DNA of 64,000 nucleotides from a bacterium (GTDB lineage: Bacteria > Actinomycetota > Acidimicrobiia > Spongiisociales > Spongiisociaceae). Each line of letters begins with the position of its first letter. Positions within the stretch are counted from its first letter, which is position 1. Of the stretch, positions 33,635-42,546 are shown in pieces. The stretch is taken from contig JAPPFW010000007.1 in the NCBI GenBank assembly GCA_028821575.1, forward strand, positions 32,032 to 96,031, read 5' to 3'. Position numbers and translations under genes: made by a program. The notes beneath the pieces were generated by a model that was given only the letters and a program-made list of their open reading frames with translations, searched no databases and had not been told where the DNA came from.

Positions 33635-34339
33635 GTGACCAGACCATCCGCGCCAACGATCACCGGCAGCATCCTGGTGGTCGAGGACGACCACGGGGTC
33701 CGCGAGTCCCTCCGACGAGCTCTCCAACTCGAGGGATTCGAGGTCGCGACCGCATCGGACGGTGCCTCGGCACTGGAAAACGCCTCTGTGCTCGACTACG
33801 ACGCCATGATCCTGGATGTGATGATGCCCCGGATGGATGGGATCGAGGTAGCGCGGCGGTTGCGCGCCGCAGGGAACCCTGTGCCGATCCTCATGCTGAC
33901 CGCCCGCCACGAGGTGTCCAGCCGGGTTGAGGGTCTCGACGCCGGCGCCGACGACTACCTCGCCAAGCCATTCGCCTTGGAAGAGCTGCTCGCCCGGATC
34001 CGGGCACTCCTCCGGCGCGGCGGGTTGTCCGGGCAGGGCGAGCGCCTGCGGCTATCCGACCTGGTGCTCGACCCGGCAGGCCGCCGCGCTTTCAGGGGGA
34101 GCCGGGAACTCCTTCTGACGAAAACGGAGTTCGACCTGCTGGAACTGCTCCTCTTCAACACCCGGGTGGTCCTGACCCGAGAACTCATCATGGACCGGAT
34201 CTGGGGATACGACTTCGAGACGAGTTCCAACCCGCTCGAGGTGTATATCGGGTACCTGCGCCGCAAGCTGGAGGCGGCGGGAGAGCCCCGGCTCATCCAC
34301 ACCGTTCGGGGTGTGGGTTACGTGGCGAGGGACCCGTGA
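33635..34339 (+). CDS. Response regulator, OmpR/PhoB family
   Basis: 234 residues from GTG 33635. Receiver domain: acidic pair VVEDDHG, phospho-acceptor Asp in [12 protein letters not shown], conserved Thr in LMLTARHE and Lys in YLAKPF. C-terminal winged-helix DNA-binding domain ends [25 protein letters not shown]. The closest general type is MprA/PrrA-like. Pairs with the histidine kinase that starts within its stop codon. Confidence 0.93.
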   Translation: MTRPSAPTITGSILVVEDDHGVRESLRRALQLEGFEVATASDGASALENASVLDYDAMILDVMMPRMDGIEVARRLRAAGNPVPILMLTARHEVSSRVEGLDAGADDYLAKPFALEELLARIRALLRRGGLSGQGERLRLSDLVLDPAGRRAFRGSRELLLTKTEFDLLELLLFNTRVVLTRELIMDRIWGYDFETSSNPLEVYIGYLRRKLEAAGEPRLIHTVRGVGYVARDP

Positions 34340-35706
34340 GCCTCCGGTGGCGTTGGGCGCTGGGGTTGGGTGTGGTCGCGGCATTGGCAATCGGCCTCAT
34401 CACGATCGCCGCGGTCGTCTCGGCGGAGCGCCAACTACGCGGAGCGGTCGATTCAGACCTCCGGCAAAGGGCTTCCGAACTGGCCCGCCTGTCCGGGGCG
34501 CAGCGCATCGAAGGCCGGGTGCAGCGCGCACGGCTCTTGCCGAGGATCGTCGACCTCGACGCGGTTGTCCAGGCTCTCGACGAAGACGGCGCCGTGCTGC
34601 TGCAGATAGGACCGGAAGGAGTGATCCCGCCGGTGGAAGCGGCCGATCTGGGCGTCCTGGCGGAGGTTGGTGGGTCATTGGTCCGGGATGTGGAGATAGC
34701 GGGTGTCACGTTTCGCATGATCACCTTCAGCGTGCGTCTGCCGACGGACGGCGGGCCCTCCGCGGTCGCATTCCAGATCGCGACGGACCGGTCGCGAGTC
34801 GACGCGAACCTGACCGAGCTGACCCGGCGCCTGGTAACGATCGGCGTGCTCGGAGTTCTGCTGGTTGGATTCACCGGTTGGCTGCTCGCGTCGAGAGCGG
34901 TCCGGCCGATCACCGACCTCACGGATGCGGCGGAGCGGATCGCCTCGTCGGAGCGCATCGATGCGGGAGGCCGCCTCGACATGTCGGCCCCCGGAGAGAT
35001 CGGACGCCTGGCGAGGGCGTTCTCTTCGATGCTCGCCTCACTGAGGAAGTCCAGGGAGGAACAGCAACGACTCGTCACGGACGCGGGTCACGAGTTCCGG
35101 ACCCCGATCACCTCGCTGACAACCAACCTCGAGGTTCTTCGCCGGCAGGGTGACCGGCTGTCCCGGGACCAGAGCCACGACCTGATCGAAGCGGCGCTCG
35201 CCGAGTCGAGGCAGTTGGCCGGGCTGGCGGCTGAACTCGTCGACCTCTCGACGGATGCGCACCACACGGACGAGCCGACGGTTCCCGTCGACATGCGGCC
35301 GCTGGCCGACGAGGTTGCGGATCGCTTCCGTCAACTCTCCGGGAAGGAGATCACGGTGTCGGGAGTCGGGGCCACCGTCAAGGGGCGGCGGTCACAGCTG
35401 GAACGGGCGTTGGGGAATCTGGTGGACAACGCTGCCAAGTGGGCTGGTAGCGCCGTGGAGATCGTGTTGGACGGACCTTCGGTCACCGTCGTCGACGATG
35501 GCCCTGGTATTCCCGAAGAGGCCATCGCCCACATCTTCGACCGGTTCTACCGGTCGAGCGATGTCCGCTCCAGCCCTGGTACCGGGCTCGGACTGTCGAT
35601 CGTGGAACACCTGATCGTCGCGCACGGCGGGAAGGTCACGGCGCGCAACGGCCCCGGCGGTGGCGCCGAAGTGGGGTTCACCCTGCCCGTCGTTCCCGAC
35701 CGGTGA
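34336..35706 (+). CDS. Sensor histidine kinase (MprB-like)
   Basis: 456 residues. Two membrane helices (about 8-28 and 158-180) enclose an extracytoplasmic sensor region. A HAMP linker follows, then HisKA with [13 protein letters not shown] (phosphorylated His) and an HATPase_c domain with N-box DNAAKW, G1 [10 protein letters not shown]-box FDRFYR and G2 GTGLGLSIV. The start GTG overlaps the regulator stop by 4 bases. The signal is unknown; the exported acidic protein encoded convergently downstream is a possible target. Confidence 0.93.
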   Translation: MSLRWRWALGLGVVAALAIGLITIAAVVSAERQLRGAVDSDLRQRASELARLSGAQRIEGRVQRARLLPRIVDLDAVVQALDEDGAVLLQIGPEGVIPPVEAADLGVLAEVGGSLVRDVEIAGVTFRMITFSVRLPTDGGPSAVAFQIATDRSRVDANLTELTRRLVTIGVLGVLLVGFTGWLLASRAVRPITDLTDAAERIASSERIDAGGRLDMSAPGEIGRLARAFSSMLASLRKSREEQQRLVTDAGHEFRTPITSLTTNLEVLRRQGDRLSRDQSHDLIEAALAESRQLAGLAAELVDLSTDAHHTDEPTVPVDMRPLADEVADRFRQLSGKEITVSGVGATVKGRRSQLERALGNLVDNAAKWAGSAVEIVLDGPSVTVVDDGPGIPEEAIAHIFDRFYRSSDVRSSPGTGLGLSIVEHLIVAHGGKVTARNGPGGGAEVGFTLPVVPDR

Positions 35707-35771
35707 GCGATGCTCCGGATGACGGAGTGAGGTAGTTCGGCTGGACTCCGGCTCGGGAGGTCACGGCGCGA

Positions 35772-35805
35772 CGGCGGGCCCCGGGGAGGTCACCGAGGCC
35801 CGCCG
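35772..35805. terminator. Bidirectional hairpin terminator between convergent genes
   Basis: CGGCGGGCC (35772-35780) pairs with GGCCCGCCG (35797-35805), a 9-base GC stem with a 16-base loop. It lies between the stop of the histidine kinase and the stop of the convergent exported-protein gene. No long T tract follows, as is common at high GC. Confidence 0.5.
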
Positions 35806-35832
35806 CGGAGGGGAGGCTCGTTATGAAGCGAC

Positions 35833-36318
35833 CTATCCGGCAGCCTGCGAGGGGGTCTCGGTCGGTTTCTTCCCACCGTGCATATGGTGACCCCCGCCCG
35901 AGCGCCATCTCCTTCGGTCGGAGGTGGCTTCTCGGAACTCTTCCCTGGTTATCTCACCGTCCTCCAGCGCCTCGGCCAAGGGACTGTCTTCGTCCGTGAT
36001 CCGGTCCGCGAACGGCAACTGCGAGATCTCGTCGGAGGTCAACACGTCGTCTTCCCAGAACGCCTTGAGCTGATCCAGCGCCGCCTTGGCCTCCTCCAGC
36101 GCCTGGGATCTCTTCTCCGCCAGCGCCGTCGTGATGGCGCCGGCCTGCTCCTCGGTGATGGTCCCCTCTGCTACGAGGTCCGCCAGGACTCCCTCAAGCA
36201 GGCTCTTGCCCTCGGTACGGGCAACTCCGGGGGATCCACGATGGGTGCCTCGTGCCATCACAGCCGTCGCGACCCCCAGAACGACCACCGCGGCCACGGG
36301 AATGACGATCTTGCGCAT
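35833..36318 (-). CDS. Exported acidic helical protein (161 aa)
   Basis: Starts at ATG 36318 after a GAAAGGAAG box. The N-terminal hydrophobic segment (residues 3-22, VIPVAAVVVLGVATAVMARG) acts as a signal peptide or anchor. The body has helical repeats of the type LVAEGTITEEQAGAITTAL, reminiscent of DUF2680/YckD-like secreted proteins, and a second acidic helix (EDGEITREEFREATSD). The tail is His/Lys-rich (GGGHHMHGGKK), so metal binding is conceivable. Function unknown; convergent with the two-component system. Confidence 0.72.
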   Translation of the reverse strand: MRKIVIPVAAVVVLGVATAVMARGTHRGSPGVARTEGKSLLEGVLADLVAEGTITEEQAGAITTALAEKRSQALEEAKAALDQLKAFWEDDVLTSDEISQLPFADRITDEDSPLAEALEDGEITREEFREATSDRRRWRSGGGHHMHGGKKPTETPSQAAG

Positions 36319-36449
36319 CCGTTGCTTCCTTTCTCCATCAGGTTCGAATCCCCGCCATCTTGGGAGCCCAACATGTGCGGTTGCTGAGAGGAACCTGAGG
36401 GTTCCATGAGAACGTGGGTTGGATGTTAGGTGTCGGCTGTTAGGGGGAA

Positions 36450-36500
36450 GGCAGAACGCCCCATCCACCATCCACCATCCACCAACGACCATCCACTAGA
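36450..36500. repeat. Short tandem CCATCCA-type repeats at sufC 3' end
   Basis: A run of CCATCCA/CCAT units begins at the stop codon of the second sufC and extends about 40 bases. A related divergent stretch with TAGGTGTCGGCTGTTAGG lies just before it. Similar degenerate, purine/pyrimidine-biased repeats mark other gene ends here: 15141-15151, 24484-24521, 42463-42546, 54728-54775 and 63932-63977. Confidence 0.6.
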
Positions 36501-37299
36501 GATCAAATGGAGTGTCGGTGAAGATGTCGCTCATCTTCGGAGCCGGCGGGACCTTGCGCGGAGCCGCTAGCCCAAGCCGGGAGCGGACCGCGGAATATCC
36601 ACCCGCTTCCAGTTCGTGGGCCAGTTCGGGGCCTCCGGAGTCGGCGATGCGCCCATCGATCATGATGTGCACGCGATCGGGTTCCGCGTAGTTGAGGATG
36701 CGGCTGTAATGGGTGATCATCAGCACCGCTACGTCGGGACTGCGCATTTCCGATACCGCTGTGGCCACCTCGCGCACGGTGTCGATGTCGAGGCCCGAGT
36801 CGACCTCGTCCAGTACCATCACCCGAGGCTCGAGAACCGCCATCTGGAACATCTCGGACCGTTTCTTCTCGCCTCCGGACAGGCCGCTGTTGACGGCCCG
36901 ATCGAGGAATCGTTCCATACCGAAACGCCTTGCCTTCGCCGCGATCCGATGTGCCGCCTCCTCAGCCGGGTTTCCGAGCGAGACCGCCGCCTCCTCGACG
37001 AACACCGACAAGTCCAGGCCCGGGATCTCCACGGGATACTGGAACGCCTGCAGCAACCCGGCGCGGGCCCGTTCGGAGACATCGAGGTCGTCCATTCGAA
37101 GGCCATTGACCAGAACCTTCCCCGACACCTCGTACCCGGACTTGCCCGCCAGTACATGGCACAGGGTCGACTTGCCGGAACCGTTGGGACCCATGATGGC
37201 GTGTACTTCACCGAACGGAATGCTGAGGTCCACGCCCTTCAGGATCTTGAGGTCACGTACCGATGCCTCGAGGTTCTCGACGCGGAGCGCAATCGTCAC
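36496..37299 (-). CDS. sufC: SUF system ATPase SufC (copy 2)
   Basis: Second SufC-type ATPase, 267 residues. Walker A MGPNGSGKSTL, Q-loop FQYPVEIPG, signature LSGGEKKRSE, Walker B VLDEVDSGLD and the His in ITHYSRIL are present. It differs from copy 1 in the D-loop region (DTVREVATAV) and has a longer C-terminus. The GTG start overlaps the Rieske gene stop by 4 bases, so it belongs to the sufD-Rieske-sufC unit. As it sits with sufD, it is the natural partner of SufBD; why two copies are kept is unclear. Confidence 0.92.
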   Translation of the reverse strand: MTIALRVENLEASVRDLKILKGVDLSIPFGEVHAIMGPNGSGKSTLCHVLAGKSGYEVSGKVLVNGLRMDDLDVSERARAGLLQAFQYPVEIPGLDLSVFVEEAAVSLGNPAEEAAHRIAAKARRFGMERFLDRAVNSGLSGGEKKRSEMFQMAVLEPRVMVLDEVDSGLDIDTVREVATAVSEMRSPDVAVLMITHYSRILNYAEPDRVHIMIDGRIADSGGPELAHELEAGGYSAVRSRLGLAAPRKVPPAPKMSDIFTDTPFDL

Positions 37300-37619
37300 C
37301 GGTCACCGCCAGGGGGTTCGAACGCCACCATCACCCCATCTCCGTCAACTCGCACTTCGTAGGTAGCAACCGGGCGGGTAGCGGGCAGCGATCGGGGCCG
37401 TCCCGTCCGTATGTCGAACTCGGAGCCGTGGCGGGGACATTCCACGTCGTAGTCGAAGAGGTCGCCTTCCGCCAGCGAAGCGTCTGCATGGCTGCACCTA
37501 TCGCCGATCACGTAGAAGTCACCGCCGATGCGGAAGACCGCCAGGCGGTGCCCTGCTACGTCCACCCTCGTTCCGCCTTCCGCGAACGAGTCCACGTCTC
37601 CTATCCGGTGCCAGTCCAT
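37296..37619 (-). CDS. Rieske [2Fe-2S] ferredoxin in the suf operon
   Basis: 107 residues with the Rieske ligand pairs CSHADASL and CPRHGSEFD (Cys-X-His ... Cys-X2-His), spaced as in non-haem dioxygenase-type ferredoxins. Start ATG 37619 shares one base with the sufD stop (TGATG) and its end overlaps sufC copy 2. A Rieske gene between sufD and sufC is a common actinobacterial arrangement; it may supply electrons for cluster assembly. Confidence 0.92.
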   Translation of the reverse strand: MDWHRIGDVDSFAEGGTRVDVAGHRLAVFRIGGDFYVIGDRCSHADASLAEGDLFDYDVECPRHGSEFDIRTGRPRSLPATRPVATYEVRVDGDGVMVAFEPPGGDR

Positions 37620-38884
37620 CAGCTCACTCCCCTTCGCTGCGCACCGGCGAACTTGGCGGCCACCGCGGTTCGGGACGGCGTTGCCAGCTGGGGCACCGCC
37701 AGTTTGGAGAGGATCTCGTCGAAGAACCCCCTGACGAGCAGGCGTTCGGCCCGGTCCCGCGGCAGGCCCCGGCTCATCAGGTAGTAGAGCTGTTCCTCGT
37801 CGGGAGGCCCCGACGACGAGCCGTGCCCACACTGGAGATCGTCGGTCAGGATCTCCAGATTGGGAACCGAGTGGACCTTGGCGCCATCGGAGAGCACCAG
37901 GTTCCGGTTGGTCTCGAACGCCGAGGTTCCGACCGCCGGGTTCTCGATGCGCATCAGGCCGGTCCAAACCGCCTCCGCCTGGTCGGCTACCGCCCCCTTC
38001 AGCAAGATGTCCGAGGTCGTGCGCGGTCCGGAATGCGTGACGTAGATCCGGTAATCGAGGACCTGGCGCCGGTCGCCGAAGTAGATACCGCCGACCTTGG
38101 CGGATGAACCCATGCCGGCCAGGGAGATCCCGAGGCGTTGGCGCGAGTACCGACCGCCGAGACCGATCTCGTCGATCCGAACAGTGGCATCGCGGTCGGC
38201 CACGAACTGGTGGTGAGCGACCATCCGCGCAGAGTCGTCGATTCGCTGCACCACCGAAACGGCTAGGCGGGCGCCGCGATCGGCCAGCACCTCGATGATC
38301 GGGCACAGGAGCAAGTCCGCGCCCGGAGCGGAGCGGTACACCACGACCACCCTTCCCTCCGAACCTGGTCGACCGATCACGGTCACATGGGGGAAGCTGA
38401 CCGCACCGGGGGCGACCGACTGTACATCCACGACCACCGGGGATCCGACCACCCGGCCGGCGGGGAAGACCACCACGCCTCCCGGAGGGGCGAGCGCATG
38501 GTTGGCCGCGCTGAAGATGTCGATGTCCGGAGACGCAGCGGAGCCGTAGCGGGAGACCACATCCCCATTCGGTAGGTCCCCCACCCCCGCTACCTCTACC
38601 CCGTCGCCGTGGGCTCGGACCACGTGGCCGTCGACCAGGCACAGAACGCCGCTCGCCTCGTCCACCACGTCGAGGTACTCGTCGGTGCCCAGTTCTTGCG
38701 GCGCCTCCGCCGCCGGGCGGAAGTCATCCAATGCGAAGTCGAGATCGACGTACTTCCAGTCCTCGGAGGTGGATGCCGGCATGGCCGAGGAGGCGAGGGC
38801 TTGGGACCCCCGGCTGCGCAGAGCAGCCAGCCACTCGGGGGCGGCGTGGTCTGTCTCCGTTGGGTCTGGGAATGGTCCGGGCAC
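37619..38884 (-). CDS. sufD: Fe-S cluster assembly protein SufD
   Basis: Scaffold subunit of SufBCD, 421 residues. The N-terminal helical part includes TSEDWKYVDLD, and the C-terminal beta-helix carries DLQCGHGSSSGPPDEEQLYYLMSRG, with the conserved His and the MSRG block shared by SufB/SufD. The GTG at 38884 is chosen because GAAGGAG precedes it by 8 bases; an upstream TTG in frame lacks one. No SufB lies beside it: that gene is 3.6 kb away at 42547. Confidence 0.93.
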   Translation of the reverse strand: MPGPFPDPTETDHAAPEWLAALRSRGSQALASSAMPASTSEDWKYVDLDFALDDFRPAAEAPQELGTDEYLDVVDEASGVLCLVDGHVVRAHGDGVEVAGVGDLPNGDVVSRYGSAASPDIDIFSAANHALAPPGGVVVFPAGRVVGSPVVVDVQSVAPGAVSFPHVTVIGRPGSEGRVVVVYRSAPGADLLLCPIIEVLADRGARLAVSVVQRIDDSARMVAHHQFVADRDATVRIDEIGLGGRYSRQRLGISLAGMGSSAKVGGIYFGDRRQVLDYRIYVTHSGPRTTSDILLKGAVADQAEAVWTGLMRIENPAVGTSAFETNRNLVLSDGAKVHSVPNLEILTDDLQCGHGSSSGPPDEEQLYYLMSRGLPRDRAERLLVRGFFDEILSKLAVPQLATPSRTAVAAKFAGAQRRGVS

Positions 38885-38993
38885 GGCACCGGCTCCTTCA
38901 CGGTACGGGGGGGCGCATAGTAGACGCAACAGACATCGTATTGGATGAGCCGCGTCGGTGCGAAGCGAGCTGATCCTTCCGGTGGGTTCCCGC

Positions 38994-39719
38994 TCAGATC
39001 CCGGCAGCCGGTGACACCGGCGTATCGTCCGCCCGACCCGCCATCAGTTCCGAGGCTCGCGCGAACACGGCGTCCAGCATCGGCTCGGTCAAACGGCCGG
39101 TGAAGGTGTTCTGCTGGGACGGGTGGTAGCAACCGATGACGACGGGCGCCACGCTCCCGAACTCGACCTCGACCCCGTGACCGAACCGGGGCCTGGGACG
39201 GGGGACCTCCCATCCCCGCCGGAGGCCCAAGCGGAGTGTCTGGTCGAACGCCATACCGCCGAGGGCCACGATCACCCTCACGCTCCCGCACAGGTCGAGT
39301 TCCTGCTCCAACCAGGTTGCGCACGTATCGCGCTCCACGGGTTTCGGACGGTTGGCCGGCGGGACGCATCGGACGATGGCTGTGATCGCAGCATCGAGCA
39401 GTTGCAGTCCGTCGCCCCGGTGCTGCGCTACGGGCCGGTTCGCGAAGCCGGCCCGGTACAGAGCGCGGAAGAGCCATTCGCCGGATCGGTCACCGGTGAA
39501 CATGCGTCCGGTCCGGTTCGAACCGTGGGCGCCGGGCGCCAGACCGATCATCAGCAGGCGCGCCGTGTGATCGCCGAGCATCGGGACCGGGCGAGCCCAG
39601 TACTCCTCGCCGGCGTAGGCGGCCCGCTTCTTTGCGGCAACCTGTTCCCGCCAGGACACCAGTCTTGGACAGCGGCGGCAGTCGACCAACTGCTCCTGGA
39701 GCCTTGCGAACTCGCTCAT
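38994..39719 (-). CDS. Type 5 uracil-DNA glycosylase (UdgB family)
   Basis: Excises uracil and hypoxanthine from DNA. It has 241 residues. Motif 1 GLAPGAHGSNRTGRMFTGD and motif 3 CYHPSQQNTFTGRLT are those of family 5, which lacks the polar catalytic residue of other UDGs. Four cysteines for the 4Fe-4S cluster are visible (CRRC near residue 14, one in VRCVPP, one in DTCATW). The ATG overlaps the stop of the upstream DUF4015 gene. Confidence 0.92.
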   Translation of the reverse strand: MSEFARLQEQLVDCRRCPRLVSWREQVAAKKRAAYAGEEYWARPVPMLGDHTARLLMIGLAPGAHGSNRTGRMFTGDRSGEWLFRALYRAGFANRPVAQHRGDGLQLLDAAITAIVRCVPPANRPKPVERDTCATWLEQELDLCGSVRVIVALGGMAFDQTLRLGLRRGWEVPRPRPRFGHGVEVEFGSVAPVVIGCYHPSQQNTFTGRLTEPMLDAVFARASELMAGRADDTPVSPAAGI

Positions 39720-41320
39720 GATCCGGGATCCGCCGGTGCTCCGGGAGCTGCTCCCGACCCGGATGCCGGCTGCGGAGCGGCCTCCAGCGCGTCCACCTGG
39801 AACCGGCTGACGGCATTCCACAACATCCACCCCAGGCCTCCGCCCCGCGCTTCGGCTGCCCGGATCTCGGCCCTCACCTGGGCCGGGTTGTAGCCGAAGT
39901 CCTGGAGCCAGGGCCGGATGATCGCCGAGCCCTGGCGGCGCTCGATCGCATCATCGAGGGCGTGACCCACCACCTCGCCCGGATGGTTGTTCGGTACCTC
40001 GAATCCGAACCAGCCCCTTGAATAGTGGCTCGGGTACAGCATCGGGGAGATCACGTCGAGTGTCTGGGAGAGCGCTACGAACTCCTGGCCGATGCCGCCG
40101 TCCCCCTGCACAGTGGTGATGAATCCGAATATGTCGGCGGCGACCAGGCAGCCCAGCGGGTGCAGCAACTCGGCGGCTTCCCGCAGGAACCCGGTGATCG
40201 CCTCGGTGCGGACCTCCGCGGAACTGCCGTGATCGAAGCGGGCGCTGTCCGGGAATCCGTCGGGGTACCGCACGTAGTCGAACTGGATCTCGTCGAATCC
40301 AGCCTTGCACACCTCCTGCGCGAGGTCGAGGGCGTAGGCCCTCGCCCGACCATCGGTGGGATCAAGAAAATACTGGCCGCCCTTGTTGTACGGTCCGCCT
40401 GTCCTCGTGTCGTGCACAGCCATGTCGACCTCGGCTCGGGCCGCGATCGGATCCTGGAACGTTACGAGCCGCGCGATCTTGTAGAGGTCCCGCCGGTCCA
40501 TCTCCACTATCACCCTGTCGAGGTCGACGAGTGGCTCCACCGCCCCGACGCGTCTGGCGAGCGGCACCTTGCTGTCATACAGGACGCGGCCCGATTCGCC
40601 TTTGACATCGATCACGAACGCGTTCACAACCGTTTCCTCCGCCACCTTCAGGAGGTCCCTCCACAGTTCCTGATCCGTGTACACCCAGTGGCCGATGTGC
40701 AGGGCCTTGATGACCAGGGGTTCGACCTTGACCGACGTCACCAGAGGTGTCCCCGGCCAGTAGACCTCTCTCCTCTCCCATCCCGGGCGCTCAACGGTGA
40801 TTGTGCCCGCCGAGGCGCGGCTGATCTCGAAGCGACCAGACTCGTCGGTGGTGGTCGCTGTGTCGCCGAGCGAGACGGTAGCCGCCGGCAGGCCGAAATC
40901 GCCCGGGGCGAGCACCGCACCCCTCAGGACGGCCGGACGGAGGGCCAGCTCAAGGGGTTCCTCGTGGTACTCGTCGACGGCCACGGCCGCCGGAAAGAAC
41001 CCTTCCGCCCGCACCGACACGGAGATCGGATCTCCCTCCCAGCGGACCTGTACCTGTCCCGCCTCGTCGCTGACGAGGAGTAAGTCGTCGGCTGAGGCCT
41101 CCGCTCCGCCGATCGGGAGCCCGCGGTCGTCTTGAACCTGGATCGTGACCATCGCGGTCTCCCCCGGCGGTGGAATGGCCGACTCGCCGGCGACCACCAC
41201 CGACTGAGCCATGCACGCCGGCAGTACGACACCGATCACCAAGGCGAACGATCCCATGAGGGAGCGGAAACCTGGCCGGGCCTCTGGTATGGCCGGGCGG
41301 TTCTTGGCGGTCAGGATCAT
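39716..41320 (-). CDS. DUF4015 glycoside-hydrolase-like lipoprotein
   Basis: 534 residues from ATG 41320. The hydrophobic segment ending VVLPACMAQ resembles a lipoprotein signal with lipobox LPAC. Two small beta-sandwich (carboxypeptidase-regulatory/Big-like) domains follow (about 50-190). The C-terminal ~320 residues form a TIM-barrel-like DUF4015 putative glycosidase, with VNAFVIDVKGESG, FDEIQFDYVRYPDG and VISPMLYPSHY. It probably acts on a cell-surface polysaccharide, inferred from the family only. The start is not well defined, as no strong ribosome binding site is seen. Confidence 0.83.
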   Translation of the reverse strand: MILTAKNRPAIPEARPGFRSLMGSFALVIGVVLPACMAQSVVVAGESAIPPPGETAMVTIQVQDDRGLPIGGAEASADDLLLVSDEAGQVQVRWEGDPISVSVRAEGFFPAAVAVDEYHEEPLELALRPAVLRGAVLAPGDFGLPAATVSLGDTATTTDESGRFEISRASAGTITVERPGWERREVYWPGTPLVTSVKVEPLVIKALHIGHWVYTDQELWRDLLKVAEETVVNAFVIDVKGESGRVLYDSKVPLARRVGAVEPLVDLDRVIVEMDRRDLYKIARLVTFQDPIAARAEVDMAVHDTRTGGPYNKGGQYFLDPTDGRARAYALDLAQEVCKAGFDEIQFDYVRYPDGFPDSARFDHGSSAEVRTEAITGFLREAAELLHPLGCLVAADIFGFITTVQGDGGIGQEFVALSQTLDVISPMLYPSHYSRGWFGFEVPNNHPGEVVGHALDDAIERRQGSAIIRPWLQDFGYNPAQVRAEIRAAEARGGGLGWMLWNAVSRFQVDALEAAPQPASGSGAAPGAPADPGS

Positions 41321-41459
41321 GAGGGCGCCTACCCGGGCGTGTCGTCTTTGCAGTGGCGTCAAGCGTAATCCGGTTGCCCGGTCCGGTCCTGCGGGCTTCC
41401 GGGTGAAGGTTCGGGCCGTCCCGTCCGGGCTCCGGAACCATGTCCGGAGATTCCCTGCG

Positions 41460-41488
41460 TTGCGAAATCCGGCGGGGGGTGATACGTT
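41460..41488 (+). promoter_or_regulatory. Candidate promoter of the sigma factor gene
   Basis: TTGCGA (41460-41465) and TACGTT (41483-41488) with a 17-base spacer lie 35 bases before the GTG start of the sigma gene. This fits a housekeeping-type promoter; the -10 box is only a moderate match. Confidence 0.45.
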
Positions 41489-41523
41489 GCCTTGCCCAAG
41501 CAAGCGCGAGGTGGAACACGGGC

Positions 41524-42462
41524 GTGACGGTGGTAGCACGGGAGGCGTTGCCCTTAACGGATACCGTGGGCATGTACCTGGAGGAAGTGTCGGCGCACTC
41601 CCTGCTGACAGCCGAGGACGAGATGAGGCTGGCGCGGACGATCGAGCGCGGCCTGCAGGCACAGGCCCGGTTGGACTCCTCGGACCACTTCACCTCCACC
41701 GACTTCCGGAGGCTCCGGGACCTGGCCCAAGAGGGTGAGCAGGCCAAGGTGGTGTTCATCCGCTCCAATCTGCGCCTCGTCATCTCGATCGCCAAGCGCT
41801 ACTCCGGGCGCGGTCTGGACCTCATCGACCTTATCCAGGAGGGCAACCTCGGTCTGATCCGCGCCGTGGAGAAATTCGACTGGCGCAAGGGGTTCAAGTT
41901 CTCCACCTACGCCACGTGGTGGATAAGGCAGGCGATCACCCGTGGTCTCGGCAACCAGGCACGAACCATCCGGCTCCCGGTCCACATGGTGGACATCGTG
42001 CGAACCGTCAAGGAGACCGCCCGCACCCTGGCCGAGGAACACAGTCGCTACCCGACCCGCCAGGAGATCGCCGAGGCCAGTGGATTGGACATCGAGCGGG
42101 TCAACACAGCCCTCGATGCACCCGGCAACACGGTGTCTCTCGACCGGCCGGTCGGCGAGGATGGCGACGCCGTGCTCGGCGACTTCGTGGAGGACACCAA
42201 GGCTCCGGACCCCTTCACCGAGGCGGCTGTGGCCGTGCGACGCGACCAGATCGAGCAGGCCCTGGAGGTACTGGATCACGACGAGCGTCTCGTGGTCGTC
42301 AGGCGGTACGGAATCGGCGGTTCGGAAGCGCACACCCTGACCGCGATCGGAGCCATGATGGAACTGAGCCGCGAGCATGTCCGCCAGATCGAGAAACGAG
42401 CCCTGTCCAAGCTCCGGCACCCGAGCTTCGCTCTGGGCCTCAGGTACCTGCTGGAACTGTAA
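41524..42462 (+). CDS. Group 1/2 sigma-70 factor (HrdB/SigB-like)
   Basis: 312 residues. Region 1.2 (DTVGMYLEEVSAHSLLTAEDE), region 2 (NLRLVISIAKRYSGRGLDLIDL, FDWRKGFKFSTYATWWIRQAI), region 3 (SRYPTRQEIAEASGLD) and region 4 helix-turn-helix (LSREHVRQIEKRALSKLRHP) are intact. It lacks the long N-terminal extension of most primary sigma factors, so it is probably a group 2 alternative factor, though region 2.4 looks housekeeping-like. GTG start; an internal ATG (MYLEEV) is a less likely alternative. Confidence 0.92.
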   Translation: MTVVAREALPLTDTVGMYLEEVSAHSLLTAEDEMRLARTIERGLQAQARLDSSDHFTSTDFRRLRDLAQEGEQAKVVFIRSNLRLVISIAKRYSGRGLDLIDLIQEGNLGLIRAVEKFDWRKGFKFSTYATWWIRQAITRGLGNQARTIRLPVHMVDIVRTVKETARTLAEEHSRYPTRQEIAEASGLDIERVNTALDAPGNTVSLDRPVGEDGDAVLGDFVEDTKAPDPFTEAAVAVRRDQIEQALEVLDHDERLVVVRRYGIGGSEAHTLTAIGAMMELSREHVRQIEKRALSKLRHPSFALGLRYLLEL

Positions 42463-42546
42463 GTGGTGGCTGGTACTGGGCAGCAGTCAGCGAACTAGCC
42501 GCTGGCTAGGGCCTGCAGCCATTCACCAACCACCAATCCACCAACC

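Noticed and set aside
36341..36352. GGTTCGAATCCC, resembling the T-arm of a tRNA
   Set aside because: The flanking bases do not form the T-stem, and no acceptor, D or anticodon stem can be built on either strand.
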